A DNA stretch of 5,241 nucleotides from an uncultured Treponema sp. (GCA_937923945.1 CALDWC010000011.1:1-5241); one strand, 5' to 3'; positions 1 to 5,172 are shown, numbered from the stretch's first letter. The notes: generated from the letters alone by a model not told the origin. Made by a program: numbers and translations.

Positions 1-627
1 TGTGGTACCTTTCAAAAATGAAACGCCTTTTAGTTCTTTTTCCTCGCTTCCTTCCATGTAGTACAACTTACCGCGTGATAACGGGAATTCTTTTTCATCT
101 TTTTGAAAAAGAGAGCCGTCTTTTAATGCTTCTTTAATGGCGTTTTTGTCAAGCTCCGGCTCTTTCAAAAAACGTTCCGGAATGTCTTTATAATCATAGA
201 GCCCTGCAAGCGTGTTTACAGCTCCGGCGGTCGCCTGTTCTTTTGCAGAAAAAAGCGCCGTTTTGAAACCGTTTTTCGCCAGCCCTAATTTTTGCATGCA
301 AGTCCAGATATACATCTTAAAACTTGCCGCGCGGTTCTCAAATGCTTTTGAGCGTTTTTGGAGCCTATCCATCTCAGCTTTGAACGCGTCTTTTTCTGAT
401 TTTGCCAAATCGCTTTGGTATTGCAAGTTTTTGAAAAACTTGCAGCAGCCGTCAAACTTCTGCTCGAACTGCGGCTCCAGTTCTTTGAAAAACTCTTCGA
501 GGATTTTTTTGTCTTCTTCGTTAAAATCCCGCTCCTCACCGTCTTCGGTCGTTGCCTCTTGCACTAATTTAAACAACGCGTTAAAATCAGCGCTTACTTC
601 GTAAAACGTTTTTTTTGCTTCACTCAT
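1..627 (-). CDS. Siphovirus Gp157-like protein, 3' end cut by window edge
   Basis: An open frame of 209 codons starts at ATG 627-625 and reaches the window edge without a stop. AGGAG sits about 8 nt upstream, in the 12-nt gap after the recT stop. Residues 25-100 are highly charged and helical, probably coiled coil, ending in KRSKAFENRAASFKMYIWTCM. Residues 110-127 (LGLAKNGFKTALFSAKEQ) and 144-171 (YDYKDIPERFLKEPELDKNAIKEALKDG region) follow the layout of the Gp157 family (Pfam Sipho_Gp157): a helical N-terminal half, a KIKT/F-like segment, then an 'IP..FL..P..D...IK..LK.G' segment. Family members usually end soon after a 'GV/GAxxxxxxxLRIR' strand, so GVSFLKGTT at 201-209 suggests only a handful of residues are missing. 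The biochemical role is unclear; family descriptions link it to Streptococcus thermophilus phages. It is found in phage early DNA-metabolism clusters, as here beside RecT. The family call rests on remembered pattern, not a search. Confidence 0.82.
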   Translation of the reverse strand, partial: MSEAKKTFYEVSADFNALFKLVQEATTEDGEERDFNEEDKKILEEFFKELEPQFEQKFDGCCKFFKNLQYQSDLAKSEKDAFKAEMDRLQKRSKAFENRAASFKMYIWTCMQKLGLAKNGFKTALFSAKEQATAGAVNTLAGLYDYKDIPERFLKEPELDKNAIKEALKDGSLFQKDEKEFPLSRGKLYYMEGSEEKELKGVSFLKGTT

Positions 628-639
628 TTTTACATCTCC

Positions 640-1470
640 TTAATAAATTTCATTTGCTTCAGCTTCTTGTGCTTCTGCATCGACTTGCGCATTGATTATA
701 GCCTCTTGCTCTTTTGCCCAATTAAGAGCCGATTGCATTCGGACTATATCGTAACTTGCAAAAATAGCTTCCAACGCTTTTTTATTATCTCCGGTGAAAA
801 AGTCAGCGTAATTGTTAAGTTCTTTTTTAAGCCGGTTATATTCTGCTTTATCTTCAGGGGCAATTTTATTTTGTTGTGTCGTATTTGCAGACGGAGCTTC
901 TTGTATAGGCGCCGACGGCGTAACATCCTCTATTCCGCCTTTGTCAATTTCGTCCGTTGTATATGGCATTCCGCCGAACTCGTCAGGGAAACACAATCGG
1001 AAGGCTTGCGCTATTGCAACTTTTTTCGTCATGAATATTGGCATCTTAGCCCACACTGATATTGGTTTTCCGTAGCTATTTTTATTTACAGCTTCAACAT
1101 AATAGGCGGTGTGTTCAAAAGGCTTGCTCCAGTCTTTTCGATAGATGGTAACTTTCGCATAAAGGCTGCCGTCCTCGACAGTGCCGAACGCTTCACATTT
1201 CCAGCCGTCAAGTTTTCCAAGCCGTGCCGCTCGCTTCAAGTACACTTCATAACCGGTGAGTATTGAAACTTTGCCGCCGTACGGTATGCAATAAATCTCA
1301 CGCTTGAATGGATTTAATCCAAATGCTTGCGCAATTTGTATAAACATTTTTTTATCTTTTACAGGTAGCGTATTTGTCATTCCCGTAGCGTCTAAATATT
1401 CTATGATGAGATTTTCCGTAACTTCAGGAACGGTAGGGGTATCTTTTGTAATTGTTTGTAGTTCATTCAT
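640..1470 (-). CDS. bet: RecT/Bet family phage single-strand annealing recombinase
   Basis: The 276-aa product matches the RecT/Bet family of phage annealing proteins, which coat single-stranded DNA and pair it with a complementary strand, normally with a partner 5'-3' exonuclease. Family hallmarks visible are GLNPFKREIY at 51-60, the G-rich turn and GYEVYLKRAAR at 64-83, DGW at 88-90, PISVWAKMPIFMTKKVA at 136-152, and AQAFRLCFPDEFGGMPYTTDE at 154-174. The core covers roughly residues 18-176. It is followed by a Pro/Ala/Gln-rich linker (about 183-205) and an acidic, helical tail (206-276) ending DAEAQEAEANEIY. The length is normal for the family. ATG at 1470-1468 overlaps the preceding stop as ATGA, and GGGAGGTG lies 4-5 nt upstream. 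The stop TAA (642-640) is followed 12 nt later by the Gp157-like gene. The exonuclease and SSB partners are not in the window. Confidence 0.95.
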   Translation of the reverse strand: MNELQTITKDTPTVPEVTENLIIEYLDATGMTNTLPVKDKKMFIQIAQAFGLNPFKREIYCIPYGGKVSILTGYEVYLKRAARLGKLDGWKCEAFGTVEDGSLYAKVTIYRKDWSKPFEHTAYYVEAVNKNSYGKPISVWAKMPIFMTKKVAIAQAFRLCFPDEFGGMPYTTDEIDKGGIEDVTPSAPIQEAPSANTTQQNKIAPEDKAEYNRLKKELNNYADFFTGDNKKALEAIFASYDIVRMQSALNWAKEQEAIINAQVDAEAQEAEANEIY

Positions 1471-1688
1471 TTTCGCACCTCCCGTAAATTTGCTACATAT
1501 TCGATATTGTGTTGTAATATCCGTTCTCGTTTTTCTTTTAGTTCCTGTTTTTCAAGGTTTCGCTTTCGCTCGAAAAATTCGCAAAAAGCGTTAATCCAAA
1601 ACACACGCATATTTTTATCACGATTAAAACGCGTGATATTCTGTGAACATTCATCGATGCGCGCTTGTAGGCTCTTGACTTTAGTCAT
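1467..1688 (-). CDS. Small basic helical protein of the phage operon, unknown function
   Basis: The 73-aa product starts at ATG 1688-1686, with GGAG about 8 nt upstream, and ends at TGA 1469-1467, which shares bases with the recT start (ATGA). It is rich in Lys, Arg and Glu (ERKRNLEKQELKEKRER, residues about 40-56), so it is probably mostly helical with a short coiled coil. Residues 29-39 (VFWINAFCEFF) form a short aromatic patch. No catalytic motif, signal peptide or metal site is seen, and I do not recognise a family. The tight coupling to recT and its own ribosome binding site argue that it is real and belongs with the recombination module. A nucleic-acid or protein-contact role is possible from its charge but is only a guess. 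Confidence 0.75.
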   Translation of the reverse strand: MTKVKSLQARIDECSQNITRFNRDKNMRVFWINAFCEFFERKRNLEKQELKEKRERILQHNIEYVANLREVRK

Positions 1689-1703
1689 CTTGCTTGCTCC
1701 TTT

Positions 1704-1898
1704 TTAATTTGACAAAATGATACAATGCTGCTTGGCATCGTCTTGTATCCACGCTGGAAAGCGTTTGTCATTCGGGCGCGGTTCTTCAATGCCCCATAAT
1801 ACATCGATACGCTGCTCCATTATGGTATCAATGCCGATAAATACGGAAGTGTCATCATCATATTCTTCCAATTCGGCTTTTAATTCTTTGACTGTCAT
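1704..1898 (-). CDS. Small acidic MTVKEL-type phage protein, unknown function
   Basis: The 64-aa product begins MTVKELKAELEEYDDDTSVFIGI. This N-terminus resembles a class of small phage and mobile-element proteins in which a short helix (V-K-E-L-x-x-x-L) is followed by an acidic turn and a beta strand (D-x-x-V-x-[VI]). The rest includes VLWGIEEPRPND and a C-terminal HCIILSN strand. It is acidic and has no signal peptide or membrane segment. The ribosome binding site is strong (GGAGGAGT, about 6 nt before ATG 1898-1896) and lies inside the last codons of the upstream 154-aa gene, which ends only 4 nt before this start. The next gene begins 15 nt after its TAA stop. Its function is unknown, and the family resemblance is from memory, not a search. 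Confidence 0.75.
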   Translation of the reverse strand: MTVKELKAELEEYDDDTSVFIGIDTIMEQRIDVLWGIEEPRPNDKRFPAWIQDDAKQHCIILSN

Positions 1899-1902
1899 TT
1901 TG

Positions 1903-2367
1903 TTACTCCTCCACTATTATGCCACACGGGCATCCGTCGTCGGCGAATAAGAAATTTTGAGCGATAAATTTCAATGAGCCCCAGCCGTTTTTAATAAACA
2001 CCTCCGGATCCACATCATTGCTTGAATAGCCTGTAACCAAATAAACGTAATCGGTGCCCTTGTATTTAAGAAACCCGCCATGTGCGGTAATGGCTTCTCG
2101 CGCTTCTTCAATCGTTTCAAACGGCTTGACAATTTTTTCTTCCGGAAGTTCTACGAGGTAGACTAAATTCCACGTGCAGGAAAAGTCTTTAAACCTATCC
2201 TTTGAATCCTCATCACCTATTGCTTTTAGTGTATATGTGGAACAATCGTCATTGTTTAATACCTTATCTTTTAGATCTTTTAAGGTATCCGCAAAAATGC
2301 ACTTACTACCGACCGGCAACTCATCAGCATTGATTGCCGTGTAGACTCTCGATACATCAAATTTCAT
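1903..2367 (-). CDS. Phage-operon protein of unknown function (MKFDVSRVYTA type)
   Basis: The 154-aa soluble product starts at ATG 2367-2365, immediately after the TAA of the 87-aa gene (zero gap). GGAGG lies 8 nt upstream, inside that gene's last codons. N-terminal features are MKFDVSRVYTAINADELPVGSKCIFADTL, then a predicted helix DLKDKVLNND. A middle part (about 62-83) reads FSCTWNLVYLVELPEEKIVKPF, and a segment at 84-110 has EEAREAITAHGG and KYKGTDYVYLVTGY. The C-terminal motif is FADDGCPCGIIVEE (141-154), with two Cys in C-P-C-G; with Cys23, Cys42 and Cys64 this makes five Cys in all. I cannot name the family. The N-terminal 'YTA.NADEL..GSK...ADTL' and C-terminal 'F.DG.PCG' pattern looks like a recurrent small protein type of mobile elements, but that is impression only. 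The CPCG pair is too short to claim metal binding. Confidence 0.8.
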   Translation of the reverse strand: MKFDVSRVYTAINADELPVGSKCIFADTLKDLKDKVLNNDDCSTYTLKAIGDEDSKDRFKDFSCTWNLVYLVELPEEKIVKPFETIEEAREAITAHGGFLKYKGTDYVYLVTGYSSNDVDPEVFIKNGWGSLKFIAQNFLFADDGCPCGIIVEE

Positions 2368-2631
2368 TTAAAAACCTCCGGCTACTGTATGGTTGTTATC
2401 GCTATACTCTTCAGCATAGCGGACAAACGCATCGAACGCTTCTTGTGCCCCGATGTCTTTCACGACGCGGGATATATATCCCGTGATATCTCCATTCCGG
2501 TGATAGTCAGAGCGGCTTTCGACGAAAGTGTAAGTGTCTTTTGTTCCGCCTTTTAAATAAAGGCGTCCAAACACGCCGAAAAGACTGTTTCCATAACTAA
2601 ATTCGGCGATTAATCTTCCGTAATTTTCCAT
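2368..2631 (-). CDS. 87-aa protein of unknown function, first gene of the phage operon
   Basis: The product is a small soluble protein, MENYGRLIAEFSYGN at the start and YAEEYSDNNHTVAGGF at the end. The first half looks beta-rich (SLFGVFGRLYLKGG, TYTFVESRSDY). The second half has a likely helix (AQEAFDAFVRYAEEY, about 62-76). No motif that I recognise is present. ATG is at 2631-2629, with GAGGAG exactly 6 nt upstream (2643-2638), immediately next to an 8-bp inverted repeat. The stop TAA (2370-2368) abuts the start of the 154-aa gene. It is the promoter-proximal gene of the minus-strand cluster and so lies directly downstream of the terminator-bearing leader described at 2669-2789. Its function is unknown. 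Confidence 0.78.
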   Translation of the reverse strand: MENYGRLIAEFSYGNSLFGVFGRLYLKGGTKDTYTFVESRSDYHRNGDITGYISRVVKDIGAQEAFDAFVRYAEEYSDNNHTVAGGF

Positions 2632-2643
2632 AAAAAACTCCTC

Positions 2644-2671
2644 TTATGCTTTTTCACTCCAATAAGCATAA
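2644..2671 (-). promoter_or_regulatory. Hairpin next to the ribosome binding site of the 87-aa gene
   Basis: A perfect 8-bp inverted repeat, TTATGCTT at 2644-2651 and AAGCATAA at 2664-2671, has a 12-nt loop. In the minus-strand RNA it would fold directly before the GAGGAG ribosome binding site (2643-2638). The loop itself carries GGAG, a second Shine-Dalgarno-like sequence with no in-frame gene behind it. It could modulate ribosome access or mRNA stability, or be a protein-binding site as DNA. It begins inside the U tract of the terminator at 2678-2711. The repeat is seen directly; the role is inferred. Confidence 0.5.
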
Positions 2672-2711
2672 AAAAAAAGGCGGCACCGCGTAGCTTTATT
2701 CGGAACCGCCT
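2669..2711 (-). terminator. Strong intrinsic terminator in the operon leader
   Basis: On the minus strand AGGCGG (2711-2706) pairs with CCGCCU (2683-2678). Pairing continues inward through a U-G wobble and one mismatch to CCG/CGG (2703-2701 with 2688-2686), closing a 12-nt loop at 2689-2700. The stem is followed directly by a tract of nine U residues (nine A on the plus strand, 2670-2678, with the first pairing in the stem). This is a textbook rho-independent terminator for minus-strand transcription. No minus-strand gene ends upstream of it, so it sits between a candidate promoter and the first gene of the operon. Confidence 0.8.
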
Positions 2712-2789
2712 AATTACAGGTTAAAAACCGGCAATAAGAAAAGCTACGAACTCTTGTTGCAGGTTCTTTTTCCACACTGTTTTCCACAG
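2669..2789 (-). promoter_or_regulatory. Candidate attenuator leader or terminated small RNA
   Basis: If transcription starts near 2789 on the minus strand, the first ~120 nt contain no convincing reading frame and end at the terminator at 2678-2711. CGUAGCUUU at 2748-2740 of this RNA is perfectly complementary over 9 bases to AAAGCUACG at 2697-2689, which forms most of the terminator loop. The pairing would either compete with the terminator or form a pseudoknot on it. A small hairpin GGUU-UUU-AACC (2729-2719) lies between the two arms. This suggests conditional read-through into the phage operon. An independent ~120-nt RNA is the alternative. It matches no riboswitch that I recognise. Confidence 0.45.
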
Positions 2790-2791
2790 TG
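2768..2791. repeat. Two tandem 12-bp repeats with DnaA-box-like cores and an overlapping dyad
   Basis: TTTTCCACACTG (2768-2779) and TTTTCCACAGTG (2780-2791) are head-to-tail copies with a single difference. Each begins with TTTTCCACA, one base from the common bacterial DnaA box TTATCCACA. The single difference creates a perfect dyad, CACTGT at 2775-2780 and ACAGTG at 2786-2791, around TTTCC. The dyad falls at the predicted start site of the minus-strand operon, where a repressor operator would be expected. Whether DnaA, a phage repressor or nothing binds here cannot be told from the sequence. Confidence 0.5.
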
Positions 2792-2795
2792 CGAT

Positions 2796-2825
2796 TTTAT
2801 GAGTGTGTTTTTTGGGGCTTTTCAA
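2796..2825 (-). promoter_or_regulatory. Candidate promoter of the phage operon
   Basis: On the minus strand TTGAAA (2825-2820) is a 5/6 match to the -35 box. Eighteen nt later CATAAA (2801-2796) is a 4/6 match to the -10 box. The predicted start is near 2789, inside the 17-bp dyad. No better minus-strand pair is evident between this point and the first gene, and no -35 is suitably placed downstream of the terminator. The assignment rests on consensus match only. Confidence 0.42.
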
Positions 2826-2854
2826 AAAGATACTATAGAAGGTTTTGCTGTTTC

Positions 2855-2882
2855 GTTTTTAGGTCTAGAATTTTTCTATAAT
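2855..2882 (+). promoter_or_regulatory. Candidate promoter of the outer-membrane protein gene
   Basis: A perfect -10 hexamer TATAAT lies at 2877-2882. Transcription would start near 2889 and leave a leader of only about 22 nt. The -35 position has no good hexamer (GTTTTT at a 16-nt spacing), so an activator or a T-rich upstream region may compensate. TAGAA-TTT-TTCTA (2866-2878), a 5-bp dyad, overlaps the upstream edge of the -10 box, and another TATAGAA half-site lies at 2834-2840. These could be operator sites but may be chance in A/T-rich DNA. Confidence 0.5.
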
Positions 2883-2911
2883 TACGCAACTTTTTATTTG
2901 GAGGAATTATT

Positions 2912-3658
2912 ATGAAAAAGTTAGTTATGGCACTTGTTTTCGTTTTAGTGCTATCGGCGACGGCTTTTGCCGATTTTATTTGGGATCCGATGAGCTTAGG
3001 CTATACAAACCTAAGTCTAAAAGGAAATATGACGATGGGCTCTAAGATTCTTGGAAAAGCCCCTACCACATTATTTACTGATAAGGGTTCACTTTCTATG
3101 AATAACTTTGCTTTTATGCCACTCGTTGCAGGTTTCGGTTATCTGCCGAAAGACAAGGGCTTCTATTTTATGTGGGAAAATATCGTTGGACTGGGTGCTT
3201 GCAAAATCAAATCACAAAAAACTGATGAACTTGTAGAAAAACTAAAAATACAAAATAAAGCAGAATCACCCGTATCGATCGACTATGCAACTTCATTTAT
3301 TTTCGGATATGCTTTTTCACCGATAAATGATCTATATGTATCTTTCGGCTCCGGAATTTCAATAGGAGTATTTGATGGTGGACAATCCTATGAATCCTTG
3401 GATAAAAGCATCAAACAAGTAAGAAATACTTTCGGCTTTTTTGTAGGTCTGCCACTTGATGTAACCGCCCGATATTTTTTTACTAAGCATGTAGGATTAC
3501 TCTTTGGTATTCAGGATACCATTATGGTACTTCCTCCTGGACTTCATAGGACAGGTATCGATATTAAAGGAGATGATGGTTCATGGTTATATGCAGATAT
3601 TGATACTATGGTAGCAAATAAATTTACCCTGAAGTTCGGTCTGAGTACCCGTTGGTAA
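2912..3658 (+). CDS. Exported protein, probable small outer-membrane beta-barrel
   Basis: The 248-aa product has a clean Sec signal peptide: KK at 2-3, a hydrophobic core LVMALVFVLVLSATA, and an AFA|D cleavage site after residue 20. There is no lipobox Cys, so signal peptidase I processing is expected. The mature ~228 aa show alternating aromatic/hydrophobic strands (FAFMPLVAGFGYL, GFYFMWENIVGLGA, SFIFGYAFSP, LYVSFGSGISIGVF, GFFVGLPLDVTARYFF, VGLLFGI) separated by charged loops. It ends in FTLKFGLSTRW, an amphipathic strand with a C-terminal aromatic residue, as in substrates of the BAM insertion machinery. The size suggests a barrel of about 8-10 strands. One Cys is present (97). The style resembles treponemal surface proteins (for example DUF2715-like ones), but I cannot assign a family. 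The start is fixed by GGAGGA at 2900-2905, 6 nt before ATG. It is divergent from the phage operon and convergent with the symporter gene. The substrate or ligand is unknown. Confidence 0.85.
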   Translation: MKKLVMALVFVLVLSATAFADFIWDPMSLGYTNLSLKGNMTMGSKILGKAPTTLFTDKGSLSMNNFAFMPLVAGFGYLPKDKGFYFMWENIVGLGACKIKSQKTDELVEKLKIQNKAESPVSIDYATSFIFGYAFSPINDLYVSFGSGISIGVFDGGQSYESLDKSIKQVRNTFGFFVGLPLDVTARYFFTKHVGLLFGIQDTIMVLPPGLHRTGIDIKGDDGSWLYADIDTMVANKFTLKFGLSTRW

Positions 3659-3676
3659 AAATTTTTTAGTTTTTAA

Positions 3677-3726
3677 TAAAGTCATCACTTGAGTAAATTT
3701 TACTTTTTGCGACGGTGATGACTTTA
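3677..3726. terminator. 12-bp inverted repeat between convergent genes
   Basis: TAAAGTCATCAC (3677-3688) and GTGATGACTTTA (3715-3726) form a perfect 12-bp stem around a 26-nt loop. The loop contains a small nested dyad AGTAA-ATT-TTACT (3692-3704). The repeat lies midway in the 113-nt spacer between the two convergent stop codons, where a two-way terminator or mRNA 3'-end stabiliser is expected. The U tracts are poor: on the plus strand the stem is followed by CACGAATT, on the minus strand by TTAAAAAC. It is therefore not a textbook intrinsic terminator. Confidence 0.55.
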
Positions 3727-3771
3727 CACGAATTAAACCCTAAGTTTCAAATCCGTATGATAAGCATACCA

Positions 3772-5172
3772 CTAATCGTAGCGATACTTCCAAAGAACAT
3801 GCCCCGCTTTTTTACCTGTATCGTAATCTTCGAGAACCTTTTTGGCTATACTCGATAAAAGAAATAAAGCGATGATATTTGGAATTGCCATAAGTCCCAT
3901 AAAAAGGTCTGCAAGTTTCCAAACAAAGTTCGGATCTAAATAGGTACTTAAAACGATAAAGGCTAAAACAATAAATTTAAAGCTTGCAATTAAAACTTTA
4001 TTTTTTCCCGATAAAAATTTTACATTTGATTCCGCAAAAAAATACCAGCCGACAATCGTGGTGAGTGCAAAAAAAGTTAACGCTATCGAAAGAAAGCCCG
4101 ATCCGAACTTTCCGAAACTCAGCGCAAAACTGTTTTGTGTCATAACCGAAGCACTTGCTTCCATTACATTCGCAGGTATATGCATATTATATGACTGAGA
4201 AGTTATATTAACCATAACGGTACTCAAGCAAATAATGAAAGTTGAAATAAAAACGCCTATCATTGCAATAAAGCCTTGTTCTGCCGGATGGTCGGTATTT
4301 GCGACGGCATGCGAGTGAGGCGTCGAGCCCATACCGGCTTCATTTGAAAAAAGCCCGCGGGCTAAACCAAAGCGAATCGCATGCTGCATAGTAATTCCTA
4401 AAACACCGCCGGCAATTGCTTCCGGTGCGAAGGCTCCGATAAAAATAGCTTTTATTGCCGGGATAAAATGATCAAGATGCATAAAAAGTATCGTGAGCGA
4501 ACCTAAAATATAAAGACTCGCCATAATCGGAACAACTTTTTCGGTAAAACCTGCAATGCGATCCATACCTCCCGTTAAAACAATTCCGACCACCGAAATA
4601 AGGGCAACTGTTATCCAAACATGCGAAAAACCGAACGCCTCGTTGAGTGAATGCACGATGGAGTTTGATTGCACCATTATACCGACGATACCTAACGCGA
4701 TGATACATAAAACGGCAAAGATCGATGCAAGCCATTTTGATTTTAAGCCGTTTTTAATATAATACGCAGGACCGCCGACTAATTCGCCGTTTTTTGTTTC
4801 GCGAAAAACTTGTGCAAGACTCGCTTCCGTAAAAATAGTTGCCATACCAAAAAAAGCCGAAAGCAACATCCAAAATGCAGCGCCGGGACCGCCCGAAGCT
4901 ATCGCGGTAGAAACTCCGACGATATTTCCGGTTCCTACTTGAGCTGCAATTGCAGTTGACAAAGACTGAAAAGGAGACATACGCCCTTCCGGAACTTCAA
5001 CTTTATTTTTTATATCCGAGAAAATTTTTCCGAGCGCGGGAAAGAGCCGTGTCGTTTGCGGAAATTTTAGCCTGACGGAAAGAAAAATCCCAACGCCAAC
5101 TAAAGCAAACAGTAAAATATAATCCCATAAAATATTATTTAAAAAATCCACAACAGTTGTAATTGTTTGCAT
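3772..5172 (-). CDS. AGCS family sodium:alanine/glycine symporter
   Basis: The 466-aa integral membrane protein belongs to the alanine or glycine:cation symporter family (AGCS, Pfam Na_Ala_symp), which imports small neutral amino acids across the inner membrane with Na+ (or H+). Motifs visible are AAQVGTGNIVGVSTAIASGGPGAAFWM at 76-102, including the family signature GGPGAAFWMLLSAFFG at 94-109, then GGPAYYIKNG at 133-142 and FGLARGLFSNEAGMGSTPHSHA at 268-289. About ten hydrophobic segments are evident (first at 15-34, last at 423-444). The length is normal, with no frameshift or missing motif. ATG at 5172-5170 is preceded by AAAGGG at 8 nt; TAG closes the frame at 3774-3772. It is a single-gene unit convergent with the exported protein gene. 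For an amino-acid-fermenting spirochaete it would supply alanine/glycine; the exact substrate and ion cannot be read from sequence. Confidence 0.95.
   Translation of the reverse strand: MQTITTVVDFLNNILWDYILLFALVGVGIFLSVRLKFPQTTRLFPALGKIFSDIKNKVEVPEGRMSPFQSLSTAIAAQVGTGNIVGVSTAIASGGPGAAFWMLLSAFFGMATIFTEASLAQVFRETKNGELVGGPAYYIKNGLKSKWLASIFAVLCIIALGIVGIMVQSNSIVHSLNEAFGFSHVWITVALISVVGIVLTGGMDRIAGFTEKVVPIMASLYILGSLTILFMHLDHFIPAIKAIFIGAFAPEAIAGGVLGITMQHAIRFGLARGLFSNEAGMGSTPHSHAVANTDHPAEQGFIAMIGVFISTFIICLSTVMVNITSQSYNMHIPANVMEASASVMTQNSFALSFGKFGSGFLSIALTFFALTTIVGWYFFAESNVKFLSGKNKVLIASFKFIVLAFIVLSTYLDPNFVWKLADLFMGLMAIPNIIALFLLSSIAKKVLEDYDTGKKAGHVLWKYRYD

Noticed and set aside
212..604. 130-aa plus-strand open frame
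   Set aside because: It is antisense to the Gp157-like gene, which has a strong ribosome binding site and family-like sequence. The plus-strand frame has no RBS in place and a Ser/Phe/Cys-rich composition typical of a shadow frame.
667..1075. Two plus-strand open frames (130 and 87 aa) across recT
   Set aside because: Both are antisense to the clearly conserved RecT core and have low-complexity, Arg/Ser/Cys-rich translations with no ribosome binding site.
1304..1950. Plus-strand frames of 66-96 aa opposite the small operon genes
   Set aside because: They span gene junctions of the minus-strand operon and lack ribosome binding sites. The opposite strand has a consistent coupled gene chain.
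2141..2367. Metal-binding or zinc-finger role for the Cys-rich 154-aa protein
   Set aside because: The Cys residues at 23, 42 and 64 and the single CPCG do not form a paired CxxC...CxxC/H arrangement.
2635..2672. Leader peptide starting at the ATG just after the U tract (minus strand)
   Set aside because: It has no ribosome binding site, being preceded by uridines, and runs out of frame across the RBS and start of the 87-aa gene.
2678..2748. Integron attC-like site, because of the nested inverted repeats and Treponema integrons
   Set aside because: The GTTRRRY/RYYYAAC core pair is not present at the ends and no integrase or cassette array is seen. The structure fits a terminator with U tract better.
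3755..3769. GTATG-ATAAG-CATAC hairpin just after the symporter stop
   Set aside because: It is a five-bp A/T-rich stem with no U tract, too weak to call a terminator. The 12-bp repeat nearby is the better candidate.
4472..4762. Open frames within the symporter gene on both strands
   Set aside because: They lie fully inside a complete AGCS gene with all family motifs; their translations show shadow-frame composition.
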